Of a DNA stretch of 64,000 nt, positions 12,249 through 24,344 are shown one piece after another. Position 1 is the first letter of the stretch. Every line of letters starts with the position of its first letter. The stretch lies in NCBI RefSeq assembly GCF_030384665.1, contig NC_083677.1, positions 558,001-622,000 of the forward strand, written 5' to 3'. The notes under the pieces are model-generated. The model was not told the origin of the DNA. It did no database searches and worked only from the letters and a program-made list of their open reading frames with translations. This stretch comes from Lodderomyces elongisporus. Taxonomy: Eukaryota > Ascomycota > Pichiomycetes > Serinales > Debaryomycetaceae. Made by a program: the position numbers and the translations under genes.

Positions 12249-12956
12249 TGATATGAAAGAACAAAGAAAAAAAAACACAAGAGATAAATCAGATTAAATT
12301 ATTAAAGACAACAAAACGAAATCGAAAACCGAAACCGAAAAGAAACCGAAACGATAACAGAAGCTATCGAGCTAAAATGATTTGGACTGAGTTGGGTTGG
12401 GATAACTAATAGAAACACGGCAATTAAATGTTTGAAGCGCATCATCATTATTAAAAACTACTCGACGCAAAAGTCCTCATCTCGAACCCGACTCTTTTAT
12501 TCCATATAATCAGGATACGTGTAAATAGTTATATGTATAGAAAACCTGTCTATACATGAAGAACTGGATTTTGTTTTTTGCGAGTACATGATTTATTTCT
12601 GCTCTAGCGTTATTGTTACTGATGAAGTAAACATTTCATAGTCAATTCTCTTTGTTTATGTCTTTGTCTTTTGCCTTTTGCTTTTGCTTTTTTTTTTTTT
12701 TGGTGCTTTCTTCCTCTTTTCTCTTCCTCTCTTTTTACTCTGTCTCAAAAAAATGCAAACGGAACAAAACCTCATTCTTGCATAAGCCAAGTCTGCATCA
12801 GTTTTATTCACAAACTTACTGGCTCTTTTTTACCACTGGTTCTACTATTATCACTTTATTCTTTTCATTGGTCTTTCTTTCATTTTTTTTAATTCTTTTA
12901 TTATATTGTTAATCATCTCGTTTTATCCTTCCCCTTTTTTTGTTGGCTTTTTTCTC
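12249..12956. other. Intergenic region MDM35 to VPS71, no gene seen
   Basis: The left part has repeated ACCGAAA/CGAAA words (12315-12352), the right part pyrimidine-rich runs with a T run of 12 near 12690. A frame open from 12906 to the VPS71 start begins at TTG and encodes only hydrophobic low-complexity residues, so it is treated as 5' leader. Confidence 0.6.
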
Positions 12957-13745
12957 ATGTTAGTTGAAGAAATACCCAAGCTGAGCAATGCAAATTCCAC
13001 AACCGTTTATTTCAGCTCCTCCATAAATTTGACTGCTCGTCCTATCGGTGCCAGGTTTAACTCGAGCTTTAACAATAATAGCAATATCAAGAGTAGCAGT
13101 TCTATTTCAAGCAGCAGTAATGGTAGTAGTGGTGGTGGTGGTGGATCTGGCCCAACATCAACGAACCCTAAAGGAAGAGCAAAAGTCAATTACAATCTTA
13201 ACCAACTATTTAATGCACAAACTCAAACAAAGGCTCAGCGAGATAGTGGACCTTCTAAATCTGCTCAGCAGATACAATTGGAAAGAGCAGTTCAAAAGAG
13301 ATTAACCGAATTGAATCAGGAGTCTATAGGTAAAAGCTTCGAGTTGCCTAAAAATTTCCAATACAATAGCATCCACTCCAGCGGAGATAACAATCGTAAT
13401 AATATGTCACATAAGTCGAGGCTTGGTAATACGCCTGCAACAAAAAGAATCCTAGCAGCTCGAAGAAACTTGAATCTGTATTATGACGAAGAGAGAAATA
13501 TCTTGATTATAAACACCATTCTAACATCGAATTACCAATTTATTGACTACGATGAGGGCAACAACACCAACAACAACACCGGCAAAGGGAACATTAAGAA
13601 ACAAAAATTAGGAAACTCAAGACCAAAACTAAGAATATGCTGTGTTTGTGGGTCAAAGTCAAACTATGCACGCTGCTCTGCCTGTGGTTTATACTATTGT
13701 TGTGTCAGATGCAACAACTTACATTTGGAACTGAGATGCGCATAA
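12957..13745 (+). CDS. VPS71: SWR1 complex subunit Vps71/Swc6 (HIT zinc finger)
   Basis: This 262-residue protein ends in a HIT-type zinc finger with ligands Cys228/229, Cys231, Cys240, Cys243, Cys248/249, Cys252, His256 and Cys261. The finger placed at the extreme C-terminus after a disordered Ser/Asn/Gly-rich N-terminus is the layout of Vps71/Swc6 (human ZNHIT1), which helps the SWR1 remodeller deposit histone H2A.Z. The central stretch from 'KVNYNLNQLFNAQTQTKAQRD' is probably the Swr1/Arp6-binding part. The start is the ATG at 12957; a 17-codon extension upstream begins at TTG. Codon 259 is CTG within 'HLE-x-RC', where ZNHIT1-type proteins have Thr, which suggests CTG is read as Ser. Confidence 0.88.
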   Translation: MLVEEIPKLSNANSTTVYFSSSINLTARPIGARFNSSFNNNSNIKSSSSISSSSNGSSGGGGGSGPTSTNPKGRAKVNYNLNQLFNAQTQTKAQRDSGPSKSAQQIQLERAVQKRLTELNQESIGKSFELPKNFQYNSIHSSGDNNRNNMSHKSRLGNTPATKRILAARRNLNLYYDEERNILIINTILTSNYQFIDYDEGNNTNNNTGKGNIKKQKLGNSRPKLRICCVCGSKSNYARCSACGLYYCCVRCNNLHLELRCA

Positions 13746-14011
13746 CACAATCAACATCAGAAAGACCAATGTACTAATAATACAAAAAAAATATGATGGT
13801 CCTCCCCAGTTGTTTTCCTTCTTTATTTTCTTTTTCTTTTCTTATCGTTTATACTGTTGCTGCTTCTAGCCATCTCAGGGCGTTTGTATTTTTTTTTTTG
13901 GTTCAATCCTAATAATACACCTCCCTTGACATCAACGATAAAGAATCCGTGTGAACAGGTGCTTGAATAGAGTGTGCTGTTGCAAGTTAGGGTACTAGGT
14001 AGTAGCAAGTG

Positions 14012-15007
14012 ATGCTTCTCCTTGTATTATTGTATACTCTTTTGTTGCATCGATGTCGAGCGACAATAACAGAGTCAATGGACTATACAAAGTTGGTTCA
14101 GTTTGCTAATTTGGCTTCAGTCGGGTACTGCGTTTCACACGGTATCTCTACCGGGCGACTAGGAGATCCCGAAACGAATTGCTCTTTGAACGCTTGCAGC
14201 AATTCCATGTTGAAAGATGTTGAAATAATCCGCATCTTTGATTTCAACAAGATGAATGAAGTTGGAACCGGGTATTATGCGGTTGACAAAGAAAGGGAGA
14301 CGATTATATTGGTGTTTAGAGGATCATCTTCAAACCGCGACTGGGCAACGAACTTGAACTTTGCGCCTATTGAATATACACCCATTGTACACGACAAGGA
14401 ATTCACAGATGCTCCGGTGTATAACCAGCAAACATGCGAAGGATGCCAAGTTCATCGTGGATTTTATCAGTTTTTAAAAGACAACTCTGGTGCAATAATC
14501 AGCGCGGGTGTCAAAATGAAGCAGAGATTTCCTGAGTACCAGTTTTTAATAATTGGCCATTCATTAGGAGCTGCATTCACTGTGATGTGTGGAGTAGAAT
14601 TTCTGCTCTTGGGTTATGATCCATTAGTGGTAACGTTTGGCGGACCCCGCGTGGGCAATCAAGAATTTGTTGATTATGCAAATATGATTTTCGAAACTGA
14701 AAAGGTTGCAACCGACATCAACATGAACCATGATTTTAATTCGGGCTATATTAGAGTCGTTCACCGTCATGACATAATCCCATCATTGCCACCAATGTTT
14801 TCTCATGCAGGCTTTGAGTATTTTATCGATAAAAAAGATTTGCCTCATAAAGAGTGCAATTTAAATCGGCGTGGAATGGAACAATCTCATTTATTTTGGA
14901 AAAGGTCCTCGGGTCCCAGTCTTCGTCCCGGCTCATTTTGGCCGGACAGATTGGGGAAGTACGAACATACACATTACTTTAGGAGAATCACCAGCTGCAG
15001 AAACTAA
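14012..15007 (+). CDS. Secreted class-3 lipase (Lih1/YJR107W-like)
   Basis: This 331-residue protein begins with a hydrophobic signal peptide (about residues 1-18, MLLLVLLYTLLLHRCRA). It then has a fungal Lipase_3 fold: oxyanion-region motif VFRGSSS, nucleophile elbow GHSLG with Ser184, TFGGPRVGN, Asp254 in HRHDIIPSLPP, and a C-terminal His at 319 or 321 (YEHTHYF). The full catalytic triad is therefore present. It probably hydrolyses triacylglycerols or other acyl esters in the secretory pathway or outside the cell. Paired cysteines (for example NCSLNAC, QTCEGC) support export. The frame begins with a GTG at 14009, so the ATG at 14012 is used. The S. cerevisiae counterpart is probably YJR107W/LIH1; its substrate is not known to me. 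It is convergent with ARH1, 234 bp apart. Confidence 0.88.
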   Translation: MLLLVLLYTLLLHRCRATITESMDYTKLVQFANLASVGYCVSHGISTGRLGDPETNCSLNACSNSMLKDVEIIRIFDFNKMNEVGTGYYAVDKERETIILVFRGSSSNRDWATNLNFAPIEYTPIVHDKEFTDAPVYNQQTCEGCQVHRGFYQFLKDNSGAIISAGVKMKQRFPEYQFLIIGHSLGAAFTVMCGVEFLLLGYDPLVVTFGGPRVGNQEFVDYANMIFETEKVATDINMNHDFNSGYIRVVHRHDIIPSLPPMFSHAGFEYFIDKKDLPHKECNLNRRGMEQSHLFWKRSSGPSLRPGSFWPDRLGKYEHTHYFRRITSCRN

Positions 15008-15241
15008 TTTGCGGTGGAAATTTTTCCATTGTTGTGGTTTATAATAATGACAATTATTATGGTGGTGATGTTATTGTTGTTGTCTGTTTGGTGGTTGTTT
15101 GTCTTTTGTTTAATATCCATTCCCAACTATTATCATAATCTGTATCTTCTATTTGTTTACTTTTCGTTCCATTTATTAATCTATTCCGACTCCTTTGAAG
15201 CCAATTCTATCTCATACTTTTTTTTTGGGGGTTTTTCTAAC

Positions 15242-16762
15242 TTATTTACATACTTTCAACATGTCTTCCTTATTGCAAACTTTGTACCTGCTCTTCTCTA
15301 GCTTTTTGCCTTCTTCTAGTTCGTATTGGTCCAATTTTTCCCAATTGTCCCACAAGACTATTTCTTTTGCAAGCTTATCGGTTATATCTGAGTCCTTGGC
15401 TACATCGATGTACACACCATTAGTCATATCTTCCAAGATATTCTCAGCAGTGTCAAAGGAATCCATCATAGTGGTGGCAATTACACCTTTGGGTCCGTTC
15501 TTGATCCAGCCAGAAGTGTGCCAACCTTTTTTGTAAGTTGCATTTACCTCATTTTCCTTTTCGGAAATTTTCTTTAAAATTCTTCCACCTTTGTTATGCA
15601 ATTTGTTCTTTTCAAACCAGATTCCAAGCTCTTCAAACCCATCAATTGGTGTACCCTTGTACCCTATTGAAAGAATCACTAGCTGGTTCTCCACTTTGAT
15701 ACGGGTCTCAGTTGTTTCTATACGTCCAGGTAGAAGTGGGTCATCAATAGGCTTGTTTTTCCTGAATATTGTTTCAACCAAGTTGCCATTCTCATCATTG
15801 ACAAACTCTACGGGACTAAGAAAATATTCCAAACTCCAAGTGCGCTTTTCAATCTTTGAAGCATCAAGTTTGTCATCTTTATCTGCACTCAGTTGTCCTC
15901 TACTATATTTCTCCAATAAAGATACCCTTCTCTTATCGACTCGTCCCAATTTCTTTGCAGCAACTTCTTGCAATAAATCGGTGTCAACAGGTATAAATTG
16001 GACACCTTTTAGCTCAAGAAGCTCTCGGATTTCTTTATTCGAAAATGCAGACTCCAAAATGCCTCTTCTGGCAACAATGCGTACATTTTTGACTGTACTC
16101 TTTTCAAGCAACTTTTCCGCCTCAGTCGAAATGTCAGTATGCTTCCAATGAGTAGTTGGGTTTGCTAACAAAATTCTTGCAACATCTAACGCTACATTTC
16201 CATTTCCTATAATGGTTACATCCTTGATTTTATCCAAAGGAGGAGGCTGGTACTTGTTTTTTGTATTATAACAGTCTGGGTGGCCATTATACCAGTTGAC
16301 AAATTGTCGAGCTGGAATCACCTGTGGCAGGTTTGCACCAGGAATATCTAGCTTATTATCACTAGCAGTAGACCCATATGCCAAAACAATGGAGTTGTAA
16401 TGACTTTCGAGATCACCGAGTTTAATATCCTTACCAATTTCAACGTTTCCAATAAATCGAACTCTGTGTCGCTTATTTTGTGTTGAAGCTCTATAATCTT
16501 TCATCAAGTCCGTCAAAAACTCTTCGCAGTTTTTCACTTCCGGATGGTCTGGGGCTACACCATACCTGCTTAATCCAAAAGGTGTCGGTAACTTTTCGAA
16601 AAAGTCAATATGAATATCCTTTTCCGGACCTGATTTATTTAGTAAATGATGCGCAGTATAAAACCCACCTGGTCCTGTGCCAACAATTGCAACCTTGAAT
16701 GGTTTCAGTAACAACTGGCAAGATCTAGAAAGAAACCTTTTTCCATTTCCAACAATTAACAT
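15242..16762 (-). CDS. ARH1: Mitochondrial NADPH-adrenodoxin reductase homologue Arh1
   Basis: This 506-residue protein is ferredoxin-NADP reductase of the adrenodoxin reductase type. It passes electrons from NADPH to the mitochondrial ferredoxin Yah1 for iron-sulfur cluster and heme A synthesis. The FAD-binding GTGPGG is at 28-33 after a short presequence-like N-terminus (basic, with Arg/Ser/Leu). FGLSRYGVAPDHPEVKN (62-78) is the family hallmark. GNGNVALDVAR (186-196) is the NADP-binding glycine loop, and the C-terminal GWIKNGPKGVIATTM closes the FAD site. Length fits the family (about 490-510). CACGTGAT at 16894-16901 lies about 130 bp upstream. The last residues are Lys-rich, which I do not know to be functional. 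Confidence 0.96.
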   Translation of the reverse strand: MLIVGNGKRFLSRSCQLLLKPFKVAIVGTGPGGFYTAHHLLNKSGPEKDIHIDFFEKLPTPFGLSRYGVAPDHPEVKNCEEFLTDLMKDYRASTQNKRHRVRFIGNVEIGKDIKLGDLESHYNSIVLAYGSTASDNKLDIPGANLPQVIPARQFVNWYNGHPDCYNTKNKYQPPPLDKIKDVTIIGNGNVALDVARILLANPTTHWKHTDISTEAEKLLEKSTVKNVRIVARRGILESAFSNKEIRELLELKGVQFIPVDTDLLQEVAAKKLGRVDKRRVSLLEKYSRGQLSADKDDKLDASKIEKRTWSLEYFLSPVEFVNDENGNLVETIFRKNKPIDDPLLPGRIETTETRIKVENQLVILSIGYKGTPIDGFEELGIWFEKNKLHNKGGRILKKISEKENEVNATYKKGWHTSGWIKNGPKGVIATTMMDSFDTAENILEDMTNGVYIDVAKDSDITDKLAKEIVLWDNWEKLDQYELEEGKKLEKSRYKVCNKEDMLKVCK

Positions 16763-17746
16763 GGTGTTAGGGCAGTATGCATTTCACGTCGGAGAGCAAA
16801 GATGTAGAGACTTATCAATAAACACCTACCATCACCAACTATTAAATGTGATAATAGGGGGATGCTACCACCCGTTTGAATATCTTAAATCGACACGTGA
16901 TACTCCAACCTATTCACCACCTCGGCGACAGACTTTAAAAAAGAAATGCAATCTAAAGTTAAATATGAATAAAGAGATTGGTATTCAAATTGAAGGGTGA
17001 CATCATGCTGAACGATTAACATTAAATGAACTTGAGTTGTTTTTTTTTCCAACCATCTTTACCTCTAAAGATGATATAATTCTAGAATCTCCTTCTAATT
17101 AGTAGTCAAATAATAGGAACTATAAAAAACGGTAGATATTAAAAAAAAAAAAGTAAAACAAGATCAGCAATCACTTTTAAAAGATACTTATTATCAAGCA
17201 TACATCATTCACTTAAAAGAAAATTTCAAAGAGATTATTCTACAAACGAAGTGTTCAAGTGATCAAATCGAGATTTCAGGGCAATGTTCTTGGAAGATAT
17301 GCTTCAAGCGATTAATAAATGAATTCTAAGAAATGCAACCCTTCATTACTTTTAACTAATAACAAACGAATTTCATTCCTCGACTCTCTCGTTATAAAGG
17401 TAAGTTCCACATATCGTTTCGTGTTCCACAACACTAGTTGATCAAATATATTAATCCTTCTCAAAAAAAACATTGCTTTCTCTTCACCTTGCCCTTGCCC
17501 CTCGATGTATTTCAATCACTGAAAATAACCTCGTTGTATATCTAATTCGACTTATCGAAAAAAATAAAAAAAAATTGTTTTAATATTTAGCTTTTATTCA
17601 GATAGATGTACATAACTTTCTATAATGGATCCTGGTGACCATCTTTTAAATAATCTCAACAGATAACTCCTTACTTGAAATGCAAATGCACACACATATC
17701 TCGTAAATTTCTTTCCTCCAAGATGAAAAAATAATATATGAAACCA
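16763..17746. other. Intergenic region ARH1 promoter and L40 3' flank
   Basis: CACGTG at 16894-16899 (Cbf1-type E-box, reading ATCACGTG towards ARH1) is the only clear site. An open frame on the minus strand (17312-17515) has mixed composition but starts at TTG and resembles nothing I know. The rest is AT-rich. Confidence 0.6.
16894..16899. promoter_or_regulatory. CACGTG E-box upstream of ARH1
   Basis: CACGTG followed by AT on the plus strand reads ATCACGTG on the ARH1 strand, the Cbf1 consensus. It lies about 132 bp before the ARH1 start. Cbf1 in Candida controls ribosomal-protein, sulfur and respiratory genes, so a role at a mitochondrial redox gene is plausible. Binding is inference. Confidence 0.4.
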
Positions 17747-17911
<165 letters not shown>

Positions 17912-18041
17912 TTAGTTTCCTTGGTGAATGGGTAAGGTATTGGTGGCGTGAAAAAGTTCAAATTCACGCTTAAACTCATATTTTTTTTTACTCTCACGTC
18001 TACTGTCTCGCCTACTGAACTTTCATTTTACACTTTTTGGT

Positions 18042-18047
18042 CACGTG
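18042..18047. promoter_or_regulatory. CACGTG (Cbf1-type) site in L40 promoter
   Basis: CACGTG with the TCACGTG core lies 137 bp upstream of the L40 start. It is 22 bp from the TAGGG palindrome. In C. albicans, Cbf1 and Tbf1 together occupy ribosomal-protein promoters, and this pair fits that arrangement. Confidence 0.7.
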
Positions 18048-18069
18048 GTGTACATTATTTTTTGCGCGC

Positions 18070-18085
18070 TAGGGTTAAGACCCTA
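18070..18085. promoter_or_regulatory. TAGGG-N6-CCCTA palindrome (Tbf1-type) in L40 promoter
   Basis: TAGGGTTAAGACCCTA is a dyad with TAGGG half-sites six bases apart, the form I recall for Tbf1 at Candida ribosomal-protein genes. It lies about 165 bp upstream of L40 and about 735 bp upstream of the divergent MLP1 gene, so L40 is the likely target. A second inverted repeat, AATGCT-T-AGCATT, lies beside it at 18094-18106. Confidence 0.7.
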
Positions 18086-18818
18086 ATGCGGAGAATGCTT
18101 AGCATTACCCATCTCTAGTAGTATACCATTGATATACATCTAGAAACCAAATTGCGGTTCCTTACCGCCCCTCTTTGTTTAAGTATCCATTAAGAAGATA
18201 CAGTTGATTGTAAGAGAAGAAGATAATAATGAAGTCAGAGAGCAAAAAAAAAAAAAATAGATAGAAAATAATAAACCAGAAATACAAGTAGAATAACGAC
18301 AATGATTAGACAAGAGCTTGGTATTCAAAATATAGGTTCTGTTGATAAATATTTGTTGCTGAATTGATGAATTTGTACTTTGTCTTTGCAATCCGTACAA
18401 AATCATCCAAGTTAAAAACTAGAGCATATTAGTTTGAACTTGATAATTTGGGTCCAAAATGAATCGGAAGTAAGAGTAAAAACAAAAACAAGAACAAGAA
18501 CAACGTAGAGTCCAGCATGTTTTCGTAAATTGTTGAATTGGTGTAGAACTTTAACCAAGTGGATTGTTTTATTGTTACTCTTTTGATCGATTTGGCAACA
18601 TCTTGTTGTAGTTCTTTGTTGCTGCTAGAAATAAGTTGACTGTCTATCTTTCTTTCTTTCCTTTTTGTTGTCGCGAATATTAGTGAGGCTCAATCTTGAC
18701 GACAATGGCGGGATGCGTCCAAAAAAAGGCGACACATATCAAGTAGTACTCCACATCAATTAGTTGTAACTCATACAATTGACCTCAAGAAACCCATCTT
18801 ATTGCATCATTCCTCAAC

Positions 18819-19482
18819 ATGGGAGATGCTAATCAATTGAATGAAGAACAGAAGCTGCGGCCAAACAACTCAAGTTATGATCTGGGGGAGAACGATGGAA
18901 ATCATGAGAACGATTTGTCTAGTAAAACTGCGTTAGCGTCAAAGACCGCAACAAAAGAAGAAGATGAAGAAGTAGAAGAAGTGGGACAGGAAAAAGAGAA
19001 TGAGAAAAGTAATTCAATCAATATCAGTGACTCAACATCCAATGTCAAGCAATCGATTGATTCTAAAGAGGTTTTGGGTGGTACAAAATCTGTAAATGCT
19101 GTTGGTTCCAATTCCTTTATGGAACATAATCCCAACTTAATAGAAGAAGGCGACACGCTGATGCAAGAGGAGCCAAATACTTCAGTTTTACTTCCACTCC
19201 CGCCTGACAAGACTACATATAATACTCCGTCTAAGGTGCTCCCACCATTGAAGGACCAAGATATCATTACAACACCTAAATCCTTTCACGTAGCGAGAGA
19301 TGTTATTGCTGGTGAAGATGATTCGCAAAATTTTGGTGCAGTCAGTTCTCCAGTATCACTTGTAAACAAAGGAGTTGAAAGTCGAAATAACAGGAAATCT
19401 TTGATTTACAAAGAGGAGATATCGAAAATTATAAACTCTGCAATTTCGCGTATTATTCCAATTGAAAGAGCAACAACAACGA

Positions 19483-19516
<34 letters not shown>

Positions 19517-22500
19517 TTCATCGTCTACACAAGAAGTGGTTGACTCTATAGCTGAGACCTTGACGAATTTGATCAATTCAGGCAGTCAAAATCAGCAGTA
19601 TTTGGAACTGGACTCATCCTCGACTATCAAGATCGAGCTTGAAGAAGTCAAATCCAAGTTCAGTGCTGCCGATAATGATAACATCAGATTGAAAGAGGAG
19701 AATGATATGTTGGAGAGCAAATTGCAGAGTTCTCAACAACAAAGTAAAGAACTCCAGCATGTGATTGAAGATTTGCAAGACAAAATACGACATCTGGCAA
19801 AATCTTTTGCGGAACTAAATCGCAAATTTGCCGAGCTGAAGGACACCTGTAGTCAACAAGAATCGCATTATTTATCAAAGCTTGAACAGCTTACTTCTTC
19901 GAATGTTGAACAAAATCGGAAACTTGCATCTCTTGTTGAAGAGTTGAATACTCGCGAGAAGGAAAATTTTGCAAACAAATTGGAATTGACAAAAGCGAAA
20001 AGTGAATTATCGTTTCTCCGAAATGAATCTAAATGGTTACATGAAGAGCTTCAATCAAGCCAGCAAAAGTATTCAGAGGCACTCAAACAAAGCGGCCAAA
20101 CACAATCTTCAACTGATTCAGCAATGTTAAATACGCAATCCAAGTTGAAAAATGCCGAGCAACTAATTAAATCACACGAAACTGAACTTTTACAACTCAA
20201 TTCCTCATTGGCAGCTGAAACTAAGAAAAACACAGACCTTGAAGTCAGACTAAAGAAAATTGAGACTCAATCGCTATTGGATATAAACGCAAAGCAAGAG
20301 TTGATTGATTTGATGAAAATACAATCAAGACAACGAGAGTCGAGGATAAAGGAACTTGAGGAGTATGTAAATCAAATACTGAAGAATTCAGATGAGGCGT
20401 TTAAACATTTGGAGTTATCAGTTTCCGAAAAAGATGATGAAATTGCTGTTTTGCAAGAAAAGCTTCAAAGAGTAGAGGAAGCTCTTGCCGCGGATATGGC
20501 CCAAACTCTATCTGGAGAAAATAGCGAACAAACTTTTGCAAGTGGCTATGGTTCTAGTTCTGAATTTGATTCTGGTTCCGGTCCTGGTCAGATATCTTTA
20601 CTTTACTCTGAATTTATACACGTCAAAAAAGAGCTCACATTGGAAAGAATGCAAAAAGAAAAATTAGAAGGAGAGTTGGAAGAGTTTGTGTTTGAAATGG
20701 ACTCGTTAAAGAGGGCGCTTGGAGATTTCAATGCTCAAAAACAGTATTACGAATCAGTCAGGCTGGATTTGCAGGACCAGATTACGATTTTGCAAAATGA
20801 GAAATTGGAGTTGGAAAAATCTCAGCGACACTTTAGAGCTGTACAAAAGGATAATGATTTGGAAGTACAAAGATTGAAACAGACACTCAAAGATTTGGGT
20901 CGTCAACTTTGTTTCAGTTTGATTCACACTAAAATTCGTGATAACCATGAGGAGCCACTTTCTTTGGCTGAAAAAACATTTATTGAAAATGTTATTGATC
21001 GTACTGGAAACGATGAAGAATTTGCCGAGTCAGATACAAGCAAATTGATTTCTGAAAGATTATTGGAATTCAAGGACCTCATAGAGCTTAGACAAAGAAA
21101 TGAAGAATTGTTAAGTGCAGTTAGAGAATTATCAACGAGATTGGAAAGTGGTGAAGCGGCTCAAAACTCTGCAGAAATTGCAGCCATCGACGAAGCTCAA
21201 GAAACCATCTTGATGCTTCAAAATGAGTTGGAAAGTACATGTAACAAGATGTCTTTGTTGGTCAAGGAGCGCGATGCTTTGGAAAAAATTGTTAGAGAAA
21301 GAGGTAGTGGTGATGCTGGAAATGACAAAAGTAATGGATTGAGTATAGCTAATTTTGGTCATAATGAAGTAGAAAATGAAGAAAAAGAAAAAATAAGGAT
21401 AAAGATGGAAAAACAACTAGAACAAAAACAAAAACAAATAGGAGAAGAAAAGGACGAAAAAGAAAGAGAAGAAGTTGATAAAGAATTAAGTCAAGTTATT
21501 CTACAGTTACGCGAAGTTAAGGATGCTAGAGACAAATTGAAAGTTGAATTAGCTGCACAGGTGCGAGCAGTAGAGCAAGCAGAGTTTAAAGTGCAATCTT
21601 TGCAAAGAACAAATGACCGATTGCTGTCTGATATAGAACATGCCAACCAGCAAGTAAATTTTTGGAACAAACAGTTTGAAAAATTGGAGGGACAATTAAA
21701 TGAAAAAGCTTTGTTGATGCTGGGTTTGGAAGCAAAATTAAATGAAAAAGAAACAACTGTAAAATCACTTTGTTTAGAGAAGGACTTTGCTTTATCGATG
21801 CAGAAATCACTTGAATCGACTATTGTTGAATTGAGACAAGACAAAAAGATTATGAATGAACAATTTGCAGTGTTGCAACTGACAGCGGAAACCAAGAATT
21901 CTGAATTAGCGAAATTGGCTCAAAAATTGGACGACCTGGAGAGTGAGCGTCTTGCTATACAACGTAAATTGAATGAGCGTGAAAGCAAGATTCTGATCTT
22001 GACTGACCAAAGAGATATGTCGATGAAGTCGCAACAAGTGAAATTAGAGCAGATAAATGATTTGAGTTCGCAGTTGTTGCATGCAAGGAAGGAATTGTCA
22101 CAGATGCAAGCAATAGTTCTGGAATTGCTGCCTGATTCAGCTTCACAAAGCGTCGCTAGACAACAGATGGAGGATGAGTTGAAAGAATATGGTGACAGAA
22201 TATCAGAGTTGACGAATCAGTTGAAAGATAAAAATGAAACTATACTTGAAGCTACGACAAAATTTGAAAAAGAGTTGAGTTCTATGTCGGAGAAACTCAA
22301 AAGTAAAGAAACTGAAAAAGTTGCTGCAGATGGGGAAATTACCCGATTGAATGGAGTTATCTCTTCCAAGATTCAAGAGATGGAAAATATGAAGAAGCAA
22401 TACACAACGGAGCTCGACGAGACGGTTGCAAAATTAAAGGCTGCAGAGTCCAAAACAAAATCTAGTCAAAGTGTTGAAGATGAATTGAAGAAAACAATTG

Positions 22501-24216
22501 AGGATTTGCAAGACCAAAGGGATATCTCCAAGGGTTTGGAGCAAAAGATTCGTGAATATCATACTCAAGTTTCAACTTTGGTGCAACAGATTAATGCGTA
22601 CAAGTCAGACTCTGACTCAAATCAAGAATTAATACAATCGTTACAAGATCAGTTAGAGCAAGTACGTGCAACACGAAAGGATGAGGAAAATCAAATTTTG
22701 TCTCAGAAGCTCGAATTGCAAACAGAAAATGCGGAATTATTGAAGAAGATAGAAGAGCTTCAAGGTCAAAACACATTATTACTTAACCAATTAGAGTTAT
22801 CAAGTAGTTCCAACCAAGAAACAAATCCATCTGGAGAAAAATCTCAAGACATTGCGCAAATCATAAGCTTTTTGCGTCGTGAAAAGGAAAGCAGTGACGA
22901 GAAGTTACCTAAATTGGAAGAGGAAAATGTTGCTTTGAAAATCAAGTTGGAGAACTTGCAAAACAAAGTAAATAACTTTAATGCTGGTGCTCCCTCTGCT
23001 TCTATAAATCTTACCGTTAATAACGAACAACAAAAACAAATTCAAATGCAGTTGGATCAATTGAAGCTGTTCAAGGAAAGTAATAGTGTTTTGGTGAATG
23101 AAAATTTGAAAAAGAATCAAGAGTTAGTTAATTTGAATAGTGAAGTGACAAAGATTAAGTCTGAGTTGGAAAAAATTACGCAACTATACAACAACCAATT
23201 ATCACATCTTAGTGTTGAGCAACAAAGAGTTAAATTATTCAGTGATGAGAATGTACGTCTTAAACAGATTCTTTCTGCTAATTCTCGAACTTCCGAGCAA
23301 ACCAAATCTCCAGCACCAGAGATTGCCAAAATGCAGGAGCAAATGGATAAATTAAAGACAAAGGCCAATGATAGGATAGCGGTATTGAGAAGAGAGTTGG
23401 ATGGTAAGGATGGAATTGTTAAGGCAAAGGAGGCAGAAATTGAAAAGATTAAACAAGAATTGCAAGCAGCAAATGCTAAAGAACAAAATAAGAGTGTTAA
23501 TGGCGACTCTAAAGATGTAGAGAAAAAGCTTGCCGATGTGAATAGAGAGCTTAAAACAGTTAAGGAGGAAAGTGCAAAATTGGTTGGCGAAAAGAATGAG
23601 TTGGTGAAGCAGTTGGCAACTTTGAAAGCTCAAAATATGAAGTCTGGCTCCACGGCAGGTAAATCAGTCACTACTCCGACTGCTGCTGCCGTTGTTGGTG
23701 GTGCTACTACTGCTGCTGGTGCTACTGCTGCTGGTGCTACTGCTGCTGGTGCTACTGCTGCTGGTGCTACTGCTGCTGCTGTTAAAAATGGTGAAGTACC
23801 TAAATTGGAAGCTCAAATTCGAGAACTTAAACAATCTTTGGAAAAAATGCAACAAGAATCTCAAAAGAAATTGGATGAGGAGAAGAGCAAAACTAGATTG
23901 GAAGTGGAAAAGAAGTTTGAGTTTAAATTAAGACTTCTTACCAGAAAAGTTGAAAAGTACGAAAAAGAACTATTACCAAATAAGAATAATACTGTTGCAA
24001 GCGCTCCTCCCGTTGCCAATGATGCGTTGCTTAGTAAGGATAAAGACAAACCTACTACTTCAGTTGCCGCCACTGGAGGACAATCAAATAAGATTATGCA
24101 TAATAATCCTAAACAAACAACCGGCTTTACTTTCAATTCAGTATCACAAAATATCCCATCGAAACCTCTTCAACAACAACCTCCACAAAATATCCCATCA
24201 AAACCACTTCAACCTC

Positions 24217-24278
<62 letters not shown>

Positions 24279-24312
24279 CCTCAACAACAACAACCTCAAC
24301 AACAACAACCTC

Positions 24313-24344
<32 letters not shown>

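Noticed and set aside
17312..17515. Minus-strand frame of 67 codons with mixed composition between ARH1 and L40
   Set aside because: It starts at TTG directly after a stop. The first ATG leaves 53 codons. No similarity is recognised, so chance is the simplest view.
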